In this document: positions 44,500 to 55,933 of the stretch, one piece after another
Position numbering within the stretch: position 1 is the first letter of the stretch
Layout of the letters: the number at the start of each line of letters is the position of its first letter
From: Isoetes taiwanensis
Taxonomy: Eukaryota > Streptophyta > Lycopodiopsida > Isoetales > Isoetaceae
Assembly (NCBI GenBank): GCA_021234155.1
Contig: JAJEKV010000041.1
Span: forward strand, 4,202,829 to 4,266,828
Direction: 5' to 3'
Length of the DNA stretch: 64,000 nt
Notes under the pieces: generated by a model
The model's input: the letters and a program-made list of their open reading frames with translations, nothing else
The model's database searches: none
Told to the model about the DNA's origin: nothing
Position numbers and translations under genes: made by a program

Positions 44500-46378
44500 G
44501 AGGCGCAGCTCAAAGGTGCATTCAGAACAGATATGTGGTGGTCTGCATAATAGACCTCCTATTTCATATTGTGCCAGGAGTCTGTGTAGCGATCTACTTA
44601 GCAGTTATCTTGCTGGCAAGCTATCCAGATATTTTAGACATATATTCCTCCGCTAAATTTGGGACGAAGCCCTAAAAGAACATCCAGACCTGGAATTCCA
44701 TTTGATCGGCCTCCACTATGTTTGATCCCCATTCCGCTCCATCATTCCAGATATATTCCTGTACTGCTATCAATCCGACCAAGCAATCATTCATTGCACA
44801 GCTGGGTAATTCATTTCCATTGCTTTTCTCCGTTAACCTAAAGCCGGCATCGCCGTTTCTTTGCTGACGTTTCTTTGCTGGAACCCTAAGGTCAAAATTT
44901 GCAGAACCATTTGGAATCTGCCTTCACATAGTTTAATCAGCATTATTTACATTCGAAAGTGAACCCACTTGAAATTGTATCTCCTACCCCTACGTGCCCA
45001 TATTGATGCACTTAGTTTTCCTTGATGCTCTTAAATTTCCTTGCTATTTACACTTTCCAACAATCTGTGTGTATGTCAACCTGGCCAACCATAGACCCAT
45101 TGTTCACCATGTATTATTTGAGGCAAAAATGCCACTAGAAGAAGTATAATATGAGACATAGCGCCCATATGAAATTGATGGAGTTTCACCATGCTAGAGG
45201 CCTATTGCCCACAAAGATCAGCAAAGGTGCCCACCCTTCTTAAAATCATGAAGGGGATTCAAATGCAAATTATAAAATACTGCGTGCTTGTTATGCTCTA
45301 TCACAGAGCTTGGATCAAAGGGCGGGATTTCTTGGCCTGTCGGTTGAGAGGATAATAATGGGCATGAAGAAAACTCTTTGGGCGACTAGGATGATCCATT
45401 TCATTTTTAGCAAATATCTTGAATTTCATGCCATCACTAGGTTCGTTTTTGCTAAACAAAAAGATAAGGGATGGGAACACTTGCTACCAGGCATGGAAAG
45501 CATGGCAATAAATATAAAAACCATGCAACTTTAGGAAATTCAATTGATGCCAACATGGTTAAGATATTATGACAAGATCTTGTCGCAAATCCAAGAAAGA
45601 TAAATTGAGAAAGATGGGGCATGAGTAATCCAAAATACAGATAATAAACGTTGACAAGTTATTCAAGATCCTTGACAACATCCGACTACTAGAAAGTGAA
45701 GGAAAATAGATGTTCCCAACATGTTACATGATGCAAGGCAGATTAAAGATGTTCAATCATGTGGAGAATAACGAAGGCTTACTGGGCCATGCTTTTGAGC
45801 CATGCTTACTGGGCAGAACCCATGGAATTATTAAAGATGTAATGGTCTTGGCCACCACTTCATGTGCTGGTCTGAACATGTGCAAATGGTCAAGGTCAGC
45901 ATGGTCCCCTTCTAATGGTCAAGGTCGGCATGGTCACATTCTTATAACCAACAGATGTAGATAAATTGAGGCAATCTCAAAATAGGTTTTCACTTTGCCT
46001 TCTAAACTTTGTACTGGGCATAGCTGCATATACTGAGCTACCACTGATCTGCAAGCATGTTTTGCTTGGCGGATTTGGACTTACCATTTTCTCCTATACT
46101 CCAGCAACACGACTGTACTCCAAGGATGCAATTGCCAGGTTGAACATGATGTACCATGAGGTATACCAAACCATTGATTATTATTAGAGTACCATCTTAT
46201 ACAAACTTATGCCTTACCGTCACCAATTCCAGTAGTGCATATGCCAAGGTCAGCGTGGCCATGTTCTTAAAATCAAGTCTCTGGTTCAGGAGACAGATCC
46301 AGATAAATTGAGGCATTCTCAAAATGGGTTTTTAACTTACCTTCCAAACTTTGTACTAGGCAAAACCATCTGTTAATT

Positions 46379-46380
<2 letters not shown>
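44500..46380 (-). other. Upstream (promoter-side) region of unit A-II
   Basis: About 1.9 kb lie between exon 1 and the 5' TA tract. No recognised coding sequence; the plus-strand frames of 60-84 codons are duplicated in A-I only because the whole unit is duplicated. Confidence 0.4.

Positions 46381-46412
<32 letters not shown>
46381..46412. repeat. (TA)n tract joining A-II to B0
   Basis: The left side is the 5' end of A-II (GTTAATTTGA). The right side is the intron-internal site of a B unit (TTGGCCATAGCC), so the A and B families meet exactly at a TA tract. Confidence 0.9.
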
Positions 46413-46415
<3 letters not shown>

Positions 46416-47261
46416 CCATAGCCATAAGACTATAACATTCCAAGGCCAGAAGCCAAAGAACTTATCAGTCCCCAGACATGCTGGGGGAGCTTTGGAGATC
46501 ATATATAAGTTTAAACTTGTACTCTTTTTTATTTATTTGAGGCAGCTACAAATTCCTCCATAGCACTAAAACCATAGTCAGCCATAGCTGGTTCATTATT
46601 TTATCAGAGTCATTAATTTGACCATCACTAATTTAATCATAGACACTTAGTGCAAATCCAAGTTATCAACTCCAGCATACATGTTTAACTACCAGACATA
46701 TATAATTACTTTTAATACTTCATCACAAAGTACTATGTTACTCACAAAGAACCATGTGTTTGCAAAAATAAACCAGGAGGTCATCTTAAACATTTTAAGG
46801 GTGTACCCTGTGCCAAGGAAAGCACATATTCTCAAATATCTTTTTCGGATTATATTCATGGTGTAGAACAAGAAGTACATTTTTATATACACTTTCAGGA
46901 ATACATCTACTGGTTACAAGGGTATTAGCAGCTCACAGCCTCGAGTTAAATGCTAATATTCACATTAGCTTTTTTCTGCTACACTACTTACAGGTTACTT
47001 ATTCATGACCCCAAGGCAATACCATAAACTACTATTGATTCAACTTAGAATCTAGCAAAGATTCAACAAAATTAATGCAAGGACCATATTAACTGAATAT
47101 TATCATGCAAAAGCATGTGCAGAATGCTGGTTCCTTCCATTGAACTTGAAAAAAATTAGAAATAAAGGCTTACAAATGTTTGATGCCCCCGGTCATATCA
47201 TCCAGACAGCCCATATGTAGTAATGTTATGAGCATGATCATATTAATAGCCTAGAGTTTAC

Positions 47262-47429
47262 CTTTATTTCGAAAACATAGAATGCAAGAACATAAAGTGA
47301 TATCAGAAATGTATGCACGGTCTTGTAGATTATATCCAGCTTGTTCTTCAAATTGTTCTTCAATTTGTAATAGAAAGTCTCCAAACATCCAAAATCCAAA
47401 AAGAAAACTGGAGATGTAAGACCGGTTAC
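47262..47429 (-). pseudogene. Exon 2 in unit B0
   Basis: It is identical in plan to exon 2 of B-I: acceptor TTGCAG|GTAACC, donor ATAAAG|GTAAAC, 168 nt, frame VTGLTSPVFFLDFG, ending with a hydrophobic stretch FLISLYVLAFYVFEIK. Confidence 0.5.
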
Positions 47430-47653
47430 CTGCAATCCAATCAACCAAATATTAGCCAAAAATGGGTAACACTGATAGGGATTAGCAGGTAAGCAGTGGT
47501 CTCAACATGGCTTAACGCCCTTCACCAATTTTAAGATTAAGACAACTTACTTATGCACAGGATTAACCAGTTCTAGGCAGATTACCAGATTACCTGGGTG
47601 TATTCACAACTTTACTGTCTAAAATTATGAACAAACAGTCATTAATAGAAAAC

Positions 47654-47987
47654 CTGGTTTAGAAGCAGCTCTATCTCCTCATCTTCCTCTGTCTCCAGAT
47701 CCTGCTGGATCCCAATGGACTCGAAGAACGTTGCTCACACTAGCCTCACGGTGCATCTTTAGTGCGGTCGGCTGACTGTGACATATATTTTGCAATGCCA
47801 TCATCCTTCTTGCATGTAGTAGCAAAGAACAAGATTGTATTTCTCCACGCGACTCTGCTCAAAAGCGCCTTGGCTTTGGGCTGTGCCGGCACCTCACCTT
47901 CATCTTTGCATAGGGCCGCCCGGATCCAAACCGGCTCCCACGATGAGACCTAGCGGATCTGCGCCGTGTTAGCTTGGCTTTAGTCAT
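47654..47987 (-). pseudogene. Exon 1 in unit B0
   Basis: Homologous to B-I exon 1, but with about nine small differences, nearly all at CAG/CTG sites (for example GTGCAGTCAGCAGCC in B-I against GTGCGGTCGGCTGAC here), which break the frame as read. Confidence 0.55.
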
Positions 47988-48971
47988 CCAGGGGCAAGAA
48001 CACGCCTCACTTGGCGTGAGGCATGAATGCATTGCGGCAATCCATATTAGTGTTTATATAGGCCATGCTCCGGGGCCAATCCGCCAGCTCGGCCCCCAAC
48101 ATTAGGTAACCTGCTCAAAGGGCACATTTATCTCTATTCTCGTACACTAAGTATCTCCATGCCAAGCTGATGCAATTCGGTCGACATTGTTCTACATTTG
48201 GAGGAACCGAGCATATGCCATGCCATACTTTGTCATGAATCAGTATCTTCTATTACAAAGACAAATCGTTGCTTGCAATGATGCCTCGAAGTCTTGGAAT
48301 CATCCGCCCGGCAATCCTAGACCCGCCATTTCTGAAAACCCTAGAGTTACCCTAATTTAGTTTACCATTTCACCCCTAGTTTAATTTACCTTAGTAAATA
48401 TCATACATTAGCTCCATGCGCATACCAGGCATATTTCATCATAATTACCCATATTTGTTTATGGTCACAAGAAATAAGAACCGGTGTTGCCTTATTTTGA
48501 GTGCGACTCTCTAACATTCAACATGGCTAACCTATCCGCTAGTCATTATTGCTATTTTCTTGAGTCAGCTAGCCAACTCACCACAACTTATAACATGGGC
48601 GCTCTTAAGGGTCATACCTTGTTCAAACTTAATACCTTAGCACCATGTGACCTATCTTTGCATTATTTTCCCAAACCTTGCTGAAATGTGAGCACACTGT
48701 CATACTTAAAGTATCAGGTTTAAATCAATTCTAGCCATCCTAAATACAATTCCCACTAGTGGTCTACTATCCCCATACTAGTTCCAGCAATTCCCGAAAC
48801 CACGTACTGGGATGCCACATAGGCCTTACATATTAAATCTTGTGCATAGCAAGAGGTTAACTTGCCCAAAAAAAACCTACCATGCCAGTACCAAAAATTC
48901 ATAAGACAATATCTTAGGGTATAGCCATAAGCCAGAAGTACAAGACATGTGCATAACCGCGGGTTAATTTG

Positions 48972-48992
48972 ATATATATATATATATATATA
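48972..48992. repeat. (TA)n tract between units B0 and B-I
   Basis: On its right the RT gene of B-I ends only 17 bp away (stop TAG at 49011-49009 on the minus strand). On its left the next unit begins with GTTAATTTGA in plus sense. Confidence 0.9.
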
Positions 48993-49008
48993 GCTAAAAC
49001 CCTACCAC

Positions 49009-51203
49009 CTACCGGAAGGCAGAGTAGACCCTAGAATTTATAAGGACAAGGAGGTCCCTATATTCTAGGGACCCCCACCGACCCATATCAAAGGCACAGT
49101 ATCTATGCTCTACAAGAAAGTACCTGTATTTCCGCAGTTCCAGTTGAAGGATTGCCAGATTGTACTTTAGTCCAGGGAAGATACCATTTCTGAGTGTTCT
49201 GTTGACAGTATACCAAATATCACTCTCCTTGAACCCTTTGTTGATGAACTGTTGAATCAGCTCATACAAATCCATGGCTGCTCTGGCAGGGTTGCTGTGC
49301 ACATACAAGCAAGGTTGGACCTGCGACACAATGACATTCCGGGCCATCTGGTAGGGCCTGCACCCATTAGCATGGCCAAATTTGGATGCTTTGAAAGGCA
49401 ACTTTTCCCTTTTATCATATTTGTAAGTATCATAGAGGCCATTAGTAGGATCTGTTACGTCAATACACATGTTAAGAAAGTTAATCTTCCTTCCCATGTT
49501 CTGCCTGCCGCTGCCAAGAGGCCAGTAAACCGTCTCATCTTGGATGGTTAAGTACTGGAGGTTGTAGATCGATTGTACTTCCTTCCCACCATCCAAGGCC
49601 AAGCAACCTCTAATGTGCTTGTTGTTGAAACTAACGAGATCATCAATGTACCTGAAGGTATTACAGAAGGTTGCAGCAGTGTCCAAATCACCATTTTTTA
49701 CTAATCGAAGGATGAATCCTAGCTCGAACCAGGATAAGTACAAGTTGCACCATGCCGGGCTAGAGGAAAAACCCATGGGAATGCCCTTAGTGCATGTCCA
49801 TGGACCCTATCACCCATCTGCAGATAGCAATTGTTTAGAAGCCATGAATTCATTTTTACAAAATCGGATTCTTGTATACAGCACCACTTTTTGCTTGTAG
49901 GCATATCATACCTCCATTCCAGATGTACTTCCCCATTGCCTTTAATCTTATACCACATATTATAGGTTCTGTTTTTGGCCATTTGGTGTTTCCAGACCAT
50001 TTCAGCAATTAATGCCAGTACTGAGCAGATCCCATCATCCCCTTCAATGGGGATGTTCTCGTAGCATCTGGTTATATCAGCCCCAAAGACCTCAGTGATT
50101 TTAGCAGGTAGATTGCATGCCAAATCATATATCGAGTTTATTACCCAAGAGGCTTTGATCTTTTCTTTTCTAAAGAAGTTAACTTTGGCCAATTTGCTTG
50201 CACAGATCTCCGGCCAGATAGCAAGAAAGGTGTTAAGTGCAGCAGCCAATAGAGCTGCAAAATGTGAAAAGATTGAGTCAAAGGCACTGGTGATCCATCT
50301 GTAAGTCTGCTTGTGTGCTTTATAGATAGCTAGTAAGAATGGCAGATTTGGGCTACTGATTGCCCACTCCCCGAGGAAACTTTGAATGGAGTCATTAATA
50401 GACTGCTTGAGATCCACTGCAGAAATGCTAATCTCAGTAAAATCCTGACTGCTCAGTCTAAGCAGTGCCTGCTCCCTAATGTGCTTGGGGCATATGAAGC
50501 AGGGATTGTTCGCTGCCTTGTCTATACCAGAAATGTATAGATTGCTAGTCAGCCAGTCGATGTTCTTAGTTACAGCCTCATCAATGATCAGAAACTTCTT
50601 TTGATTCAGAGAATTAGCTTTAATAAACTTTTTAGCTTGCTTAACTGCACTGGTCATAATCTGTCGTTTTGCTTCCAGAATAGAAGCATTATCAAACATT
50701 CCCATAAGCCGATACTTATGGACATCAAAGAATTGTTCCACTGTCTTGTTCATCTCAGTTTTGAATTTAGTGAGAGTAAAGGGTTTGTCTGGGATATGAT
50801 TTAGTCCAATTGCTAGCAATCTCCTGAGGGCCCTACTGTGTACAATTGTAAGGTCCGTCGTACGTATGTGTCCGATGTCAGCAGAGATGAATTTCTTGAG
50901 GCTTGGACTATGACAAGGGCACGGGGCCATATTGGATTCAGCAAACACGGTTTTAGGTTTGTATAACAAGCCTTTCAGGCTATCAGTATAGGACCAACCA
51001 AAAATGGTATTCTCCATGATTTTAGCTCCCAACTCACCAAATTTATTACATACCACCTCGGAAAATGCCTTATGCAATTTGATCTTGTCAATTGCCTTGG
51101 AGAAAAATCTAAAATGCACAAAGGATTTTTTCAACTTACTTTTGTAAGTTTTTACAGCCCATCTACCTTCAGCTGTCCTAATCAGAATTCTCTCACACCC
51201 CTG
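49009..51203 (-). CDS. Reverse transcriptase exon of unit B-I
   Basis: It begins after the acceptor TTTTGGCACAG with QGCERILIRTAEGRW and has no ATG, so it is spliced or translated from upstream. About 730 residues. RT motifs: GADITRCYENIP (motif A Asp), GIPMGFSSSPAWCNLYL (motif B), TFRYIDDLVSFNN (motif C, YIDD), then INFLNMCIDV (motif D/E region) and a C-terminal helical thumb-like part ending SAFR. All three catalytic Asp are present. As read, the frame breaks once near 49790, where B-II has CAG/CTG-containing sequence and an open frame. The motif style is that of Penelope-like and rvt-type RTs rather than LINE or LTR RTs. No GIY-YIG or other nuclease follows. Confidence 0.8.
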
Positions 51204-51527
51204 CTGTGCCAAAATAGACTGGGTTAGTACCTACAAAATTGCATTCATGCTACAAGGTAACATGTATGCTTGGAGATTACGGTTGTTTGCTTCAGGCCAT
51301 GTAAGCCCTGAGTAGATCATGCCCTCCTTTTGAAAAAAGGAAGGCTACTTTATGACCAGCGGTCATGTTTCTTAGTTAGCATGTGTATGTCAGAAACGAG
51401 CAATACTACGTCTTAATCTAGTAACTGTTCATATTACAACATGTATATACAACAGAAACATGAGAATAGTACTAGAAACATTTGCATACGAAGATTGTAC
51501 TTATTAGAATTACCAGAGAATACTTAC

Positions 51528-53183
51528 TTCATTTAGAAGGAGATTTTAGTTCGAGCCACACCATCAGTCCGATTGTGTCCACCACAGTTCTTGCTAACGA
51601 ATGCCCCTCGTGTCCACACCAAAGCTATGGGTACCATCAGAAATTTGTTCCAAGCCACTAGTAGTAGTGGGGGTGCTTGTGGCAGTAGCTTTCTTGCCAT
51701 GTTTGGGAGGCATAATGACTTTTATCTCCTCCTCATCACTAGTATGAGTTTTTCTCTTGTATGCATTTTTGAACACATTCCCATCCGCATCCAAAGGAGG
51801 GCAGTCCTCCATGAAACTGACATTCTTGATTGTCTTTTCCAGAATGTCAACTAGTTTAGTATTTCCAAATACCTCCTTAAAATCAGTTTTTTTGTTCTCG
51901 GCCATTCTTGAAGTCATTTCAATTAGGGTCTCCCTGACTTTCAAGTATGCCAGAAATGCTATGGCCCCTTTTCTCATTGGCTTCGAGTTCATCATGGTAT
52001 AGAAGTGGCAAAACCTGCTGGTACAACTTTCATCAGGCCATAAGATGTGCGTATTGTTCAACATGAACCAGACTGCATGATCATACCAAGTAATGTTATC
52101 ATTGCACCCACCAGCAGTTTTCTTGCTGAATTTATCACATTTACATTTCAGAAATGGGCAAAAAGTCCTCCAGAGTTTAACAATATAGAAGGGCTCCCTC
52201 TCCTCGGATTTCTTGGCCATATGGCCTTTCTGCCCCAGCCAGATGCCATTATTCTTGTTACATTTTTTACCAAAAAACATGGTGTTTTTGCATGGTAATC
52301 TGACTTCCTCCTTACCAATTCTTCTGTTAAAGGTCACCGCATCCTTATGTGCCTGTTCCAACTCTGCATTAGTAATGTTGCATAGACTTTTCCATGTCTC
52401 GACACTTATAGGTGCAAGTATACCCAGATTCCTGGTTTCCCAAAGAGCATGTTTCACCTTTACTCCATGTAATTCAACAAGCCTAGCAGACATGACCGGG
52501 CAGGTACCACAGTTGCTCAGAGTTAGAGCTTTGGTGTTGTAATCCTCAAGCAGGCTGCAACACTGTTGATCAATTTCCAGATCTGTATTTTTATTGCCAT
52601 GACCAATGATAGCCTGTTTTTTATCATCCGATAGCATATTTACATTGAACAAACAATTACTGAGTATAACGGGTTCTGGCTCCTTAGGCAGTTCCCTAGC
52701 CACCTTTTTGTTTTTAATTCTGGGATTGGTGATCTTGAACTCATTGGCCATCTCTAAAGCTGTAGAACATCTGATAAAGGTCAGCACATCTTGTATCTCC
52801 TTGCTTTCGGCTTCCTCGTGTGCTGCAGGCAAAGCCTCGTATACTCCATCCACTAATTTCATGCAGGCCACTATATCATTACCAGCAGAGTTAAGCTTGT
52901 TAACCAGTTCGAACATGTTATTGATCCCCAGGAATGTGATAACGGAAATTTCATTGTCGTCCAGGAATGCTTCCCTTTTAATAAGGTACTTGTGCACCTC
53001 TGGTTTCAGCACGCAGCCGAGTACGACCTGAACAGCCCTGTTTGGTGGAATAATACGAGAGTATCCATAGCCCATCTCGGCCAGTTCAGGGTCCCACTTT
53101 GTGTAACTGTCAGCAGGATCAGCCCCTGCAGTCTGCTGGTTATCCAACTCTGCTGCAATTTCCTTTGCTTTGATACTACCTTC
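51528..53183 (-). CDS. Long N-terminal exon of the RT element (unit B-I)
   Basis: After the acceptor ATATTTCAG the frame reads EGSIKAKEIAAEL, then the 517-codon stretch from MDNQQTAGADPADSY. Mostly globular; features are a Cys-rich patch (CPFLKCKCDKFSKKTAGGC), a nearby HAVWFMLNN...CTSRFCHFY segment, a basic stretch KNAYKRKTH and a Ser/Thr-rich tail. No known domain recognised. The reading frame meets a stop five bases before a good donor (GAA|GTAAGT), so it is unclear whether it forms one polyprotein with the RT or a separate product. The frame near its 3' end differs between B-I and B-II through CAG-site differences. Confidence 0.6.
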
Positions 53184-54194
53184 CTGAAATATTTCAAGAT
53201 GTTAGTTCCATTTATAAACATACTACCAGAGAATAATGTCATGATACAGTAGATTATCAAGCCAAAAACGGACTAGGCCTAGGATTTAGATCTCCAAAGC
53301 CCACACTAGTTAGACTAATGTCCTGAAATCGGGGAATATATACTTGGCCATAGCCATAAGACTATAACATTCCAAGGCCAGAAGCCAAAGAACTTATCAG
53401 TCCCCAGACATGCTGGGGGAGCTTTGGAGATCATATATAAGTTTAAACTTGTACTCTTTTTTATTTATTTGAGGCAGCTACAAATTCCTCCATAGCACTA
53501 AAACCATAGTCAGCCATAGCTGGTTCATTATTTTATCAGAGTCATTAATTTGACCATCACTAATTTAATCATAGACACTTAGTGCAAATCCAAGTTATCA
53601 ACTCCAGCATACATGTTTAACTACCAGACATATATAATTACTTTTAATACTTCATCACAAAGTACTATGTTACTCACAAAGAACCATGTGTTTGCAAAAA
53701 TAAACCAGGAGGTCATCTTAAACATTTTAAGGGTGTACCACATGCCAAGGAAAGCACATATTCTCAAATATCTTTTTTTCGGATATATTTCATGGTGTAG
53801 AACAAGAAGTACATTTTATATACACTTTCGGGAATACATCTACGGTTTAAGGGTATTAGCGACTCCACGACCTCGAAAGTTAAATGCTAATATTCACATT
53901 AGCTTTTTTCGCTACACTACTTACAGGTTACTTATTCATGACCCCAAGGCAATACCATAAACTACTATTGATTCAACTTAGAATCTAGCAAAGATTCAAC
54001 AAAATTAATGCAAGGACCATATTAACTGAATATTATCATGCAAAAGCATGTGCAGAATGCTGGTTCCTTCCATTGAACTTGAAAAAAATTAGAAATAAAG
54101 GCTTACAAATGTTTGATGCCCCCGGTCATATCATCCAGACAGCCCATATGTAGTAATGTTATGAGCATGATCATATTAATAGCCTAGAGTTTAC

Positions 54195-54362
54195 CTTTAT
54201 TTCGAAAACATAGAATGCAAGAACATAAAGTGATATCAGAAATGTATGCACGGTCTTGTAGATTATATCCAGCTTGTTCTTCAAATTGTTCTTCAATTTG
54301 TAATAGAAAGTCTCCAAACATCCAAAATCCAAAAAGAAAACTGGAGATGTAAGACCGGTTAC
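54195..54362 (-). CDS. Exon 2 of the RT element (unit B-I)
   Basis: TTGCAG|GTAACCGG to ATAAAG|GTAAAC, 168 nt, phase 0 at both ends, joining exon 1 (LLLNQ) to exon 3 (EGSIKAKE). It encodes a Lys/Asn-rich helix and a hydrophobic stretch. Another frame is open too, so the assignment rests on splice phases. Confidence 0.5.
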
Positions 54363-54586
54363 CTGCAATCCAATCAACCAAATATTAGCCAAAAATGGGT
54401 AACACTGATAGGGATTAGCAGGTAAGCAGTGGTCTCAACATGGCTTAACGCCCTTCACCAATTTTAAGATTAAGACAACTTACTTATGCACAGGATTAAC
54501 CAGTTCTAGGCAGATTACCAGATTACCTGGGTGTATTCACAACTTTACTGTCTAAAATTATGAACAAACAGTCATTAATAGAAAAC

Positions 54587-54910
54587 CTGGTTTAGAAGCA
54601 GCTCTATCTCCTCATCTTCCTCTGTCTCCAGATCCTGCTGGATCCCAATGGACTCAGCAACGTTGCTCACACTAGCCTCTGGTGCATCTTTAGTGCAGTC
54701 AGCAGCCTGTGACATATATTTTGCAATGCCATCATCCTTCTTGCATGTAGTAGCAGCAACAAGATTGTATTTCTCCACGACTCTGCTCAAAAACGCCTTG
54801 CTGGGCTGTGCCAGCACCTCACCTTCATCTTTGCATAGGGCCGCCAGATCCAAACCGGCTCCCCTGATGAGACCTAGCAGATCCTGCCGTGTTAGCTTGG
54901 CTTTAGTCAT
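54587..54910 (-). CDS. Exon 1 of the RT element (unit B-I)
   Basis: It starts at MTKAKLTRQDLLGL, the Met conserved in the A units; an upstream in-frame ATG at 54955 is not conserved. 108 codons, basic then acidic (DLETEEDEEIELLLNQ), ending at a CAG|GTTTTC donor. No domain recognised. Confidence 0.6.
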
Positions 54911-55896
54911 CTGGGGCGCAAGAACACGCCTCACTTGGCAGCAGACAGAATGCATTGCAGCAATCCATATTAGTGTTTATATAGGCCATGCTCCAGGGCC
55001 AATCCGGCCAGCTCTGCCCCAACATTAGGTAACCTGCTCAAAGGGCACATTTATCTCTATTCTGTACACTAAGTATCTCCATGCCAAGCTGATGCACAGG
55101 TCGGTCAGCATTGTTCTACATTTGGAGGAACCGAGCATATGCCATGCCATACTTTGTCATGAATCTGTATCTTCTATTACAGTACAAATCGTTGCTTGCA
55201 ATGATGCCTCAGAGTGCCGGAATCATCCGCCAGCAATCCTAGACCCGCCATTTCTGAGAAACCCTAGAGTTACCCTAATTTAGTTTACCATTTCGACCCT
55301 AGTTTAATTTACCTTAGTAAATATCATACGTGGCTCCATGCGCATACCAGCATATTTCATCATAATTACCCATATTTGTTTATGGTCACAAGAAATAAGA
55401 ACCAGGTGTTGCCTTATTTTGAGTGCAGCTCTCCTAACATTCAACATGGCTAACCTATCCGCTAGTCATTATTGCTATTTTCTTGAGTCAGCTAGCCAAC
55501 TCACCACAACTTATAACATGGGCAGTTCTTAAGGGTCATACCTTGTTCAAACTTAATACCTTAGCACCATGTGACCTATACTGCATTATTTTCCCAAACC
55601 TTGCTGAAATGTGAGCCTGCACTGTCATACTTAAAGTATCAGGTTTAAATCAATTCTAGCCATCCTAAATACAATTCCCACTCGTGGTCTACTATCCCCA
55701 TACTAGTTCCAGCAATTCCCGAAACCACGTACTGGGATGCCACATAGGCCTTACATATTAAATCTTGTGCATAGCAAGAGGTTAACTTGCCCAAAAAAAA
55801 CCTACCATGCCAGTACCAAAAATTCATAAGACAATATCTTAGGGTATAGCCATAAGCCAGAAGTACAAGACATGTGCATAACCGCGGGTTAATTTG

Positions 55897-55917
55897 ATAT
55901 ATATATATATATATATA
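55897..55917. repeat. (TA)n tract between units B-I and B-II
   Basis: Same context as at 48972: GTTAATTTGA on the left and the RT stop codon of the next unit 17 bp to the right. Confidence 0.9.
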
Positions 55918-55933
55918 GCTAAAACCCTACCAC

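Larger units (their letters stand above)
41829..46380 (-). mobile_element. RT-element unit A-II, internally deleted
   Basis: From 46380 leftward it contains exon 1 (44497-44156), an exon 2 homologue (about 43335-43255), the unit-internal ATATAT site (42597) and then only 770 bp (41829-42600) in place of the 4.35 kb that hold the long exon and RT in the B units. That remnant is the extreme C-terminus of the RT gene. Unit A is thus a deletion derivative of a B-like element that has also diverged well beyond the B-to-B differences. Confidence 0.75.
46412..48971 (-). mobile_element. RT-element unit B0, 3'-truncated
   Basis: It corresponds to 53344-55896 of unit B-I and 60277-62840 of B-II. It has the 5' terminus, exon 1 and exon 2 but lacks the long exon and RT. 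The break coincides with the AT-rich site in the intron between exon 2 and exon 3, as in A-I. Confidence 0.8.
48993..55896 (-). mobile_element. RT-element unit B-I, full length (6.9 kb)
   Basis: Minus-sense order: TA tract, about 0.95 kb upstream region, exon 1 (54910-54587), exon 2 (54362-54195), a 1-kb intron with an internal AT-rich site, long exon 3 (53183-51528), a 0.3-kb intron, the RT exon (51203-49009), then the TA tract. The offset to B-II is 6930-6933 bp, with near identity. There is no LTR, no poly(A) tail and no recognisable endonuclease. Tandem head-to-tail units, retained introns and TA-rich junctions are features of Penelope-like elements. Confidence 0.8.

Noticed and set aside
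49009-51203. GIY-YIG endonuclease accompanying the RT
   Set aside because: Neither the RT exon C-terminus nor exons 1-3 show a GIY...YIG pattern, so an endonuclease-bearing Penelope assignment is not supported.
52606-53031. 141-codon plus-strand ORF repeated at 59538-59963
   Set aside because: Antisense shadow of exon 3 of the RT element; it is repeated only because the unit is duplicated.
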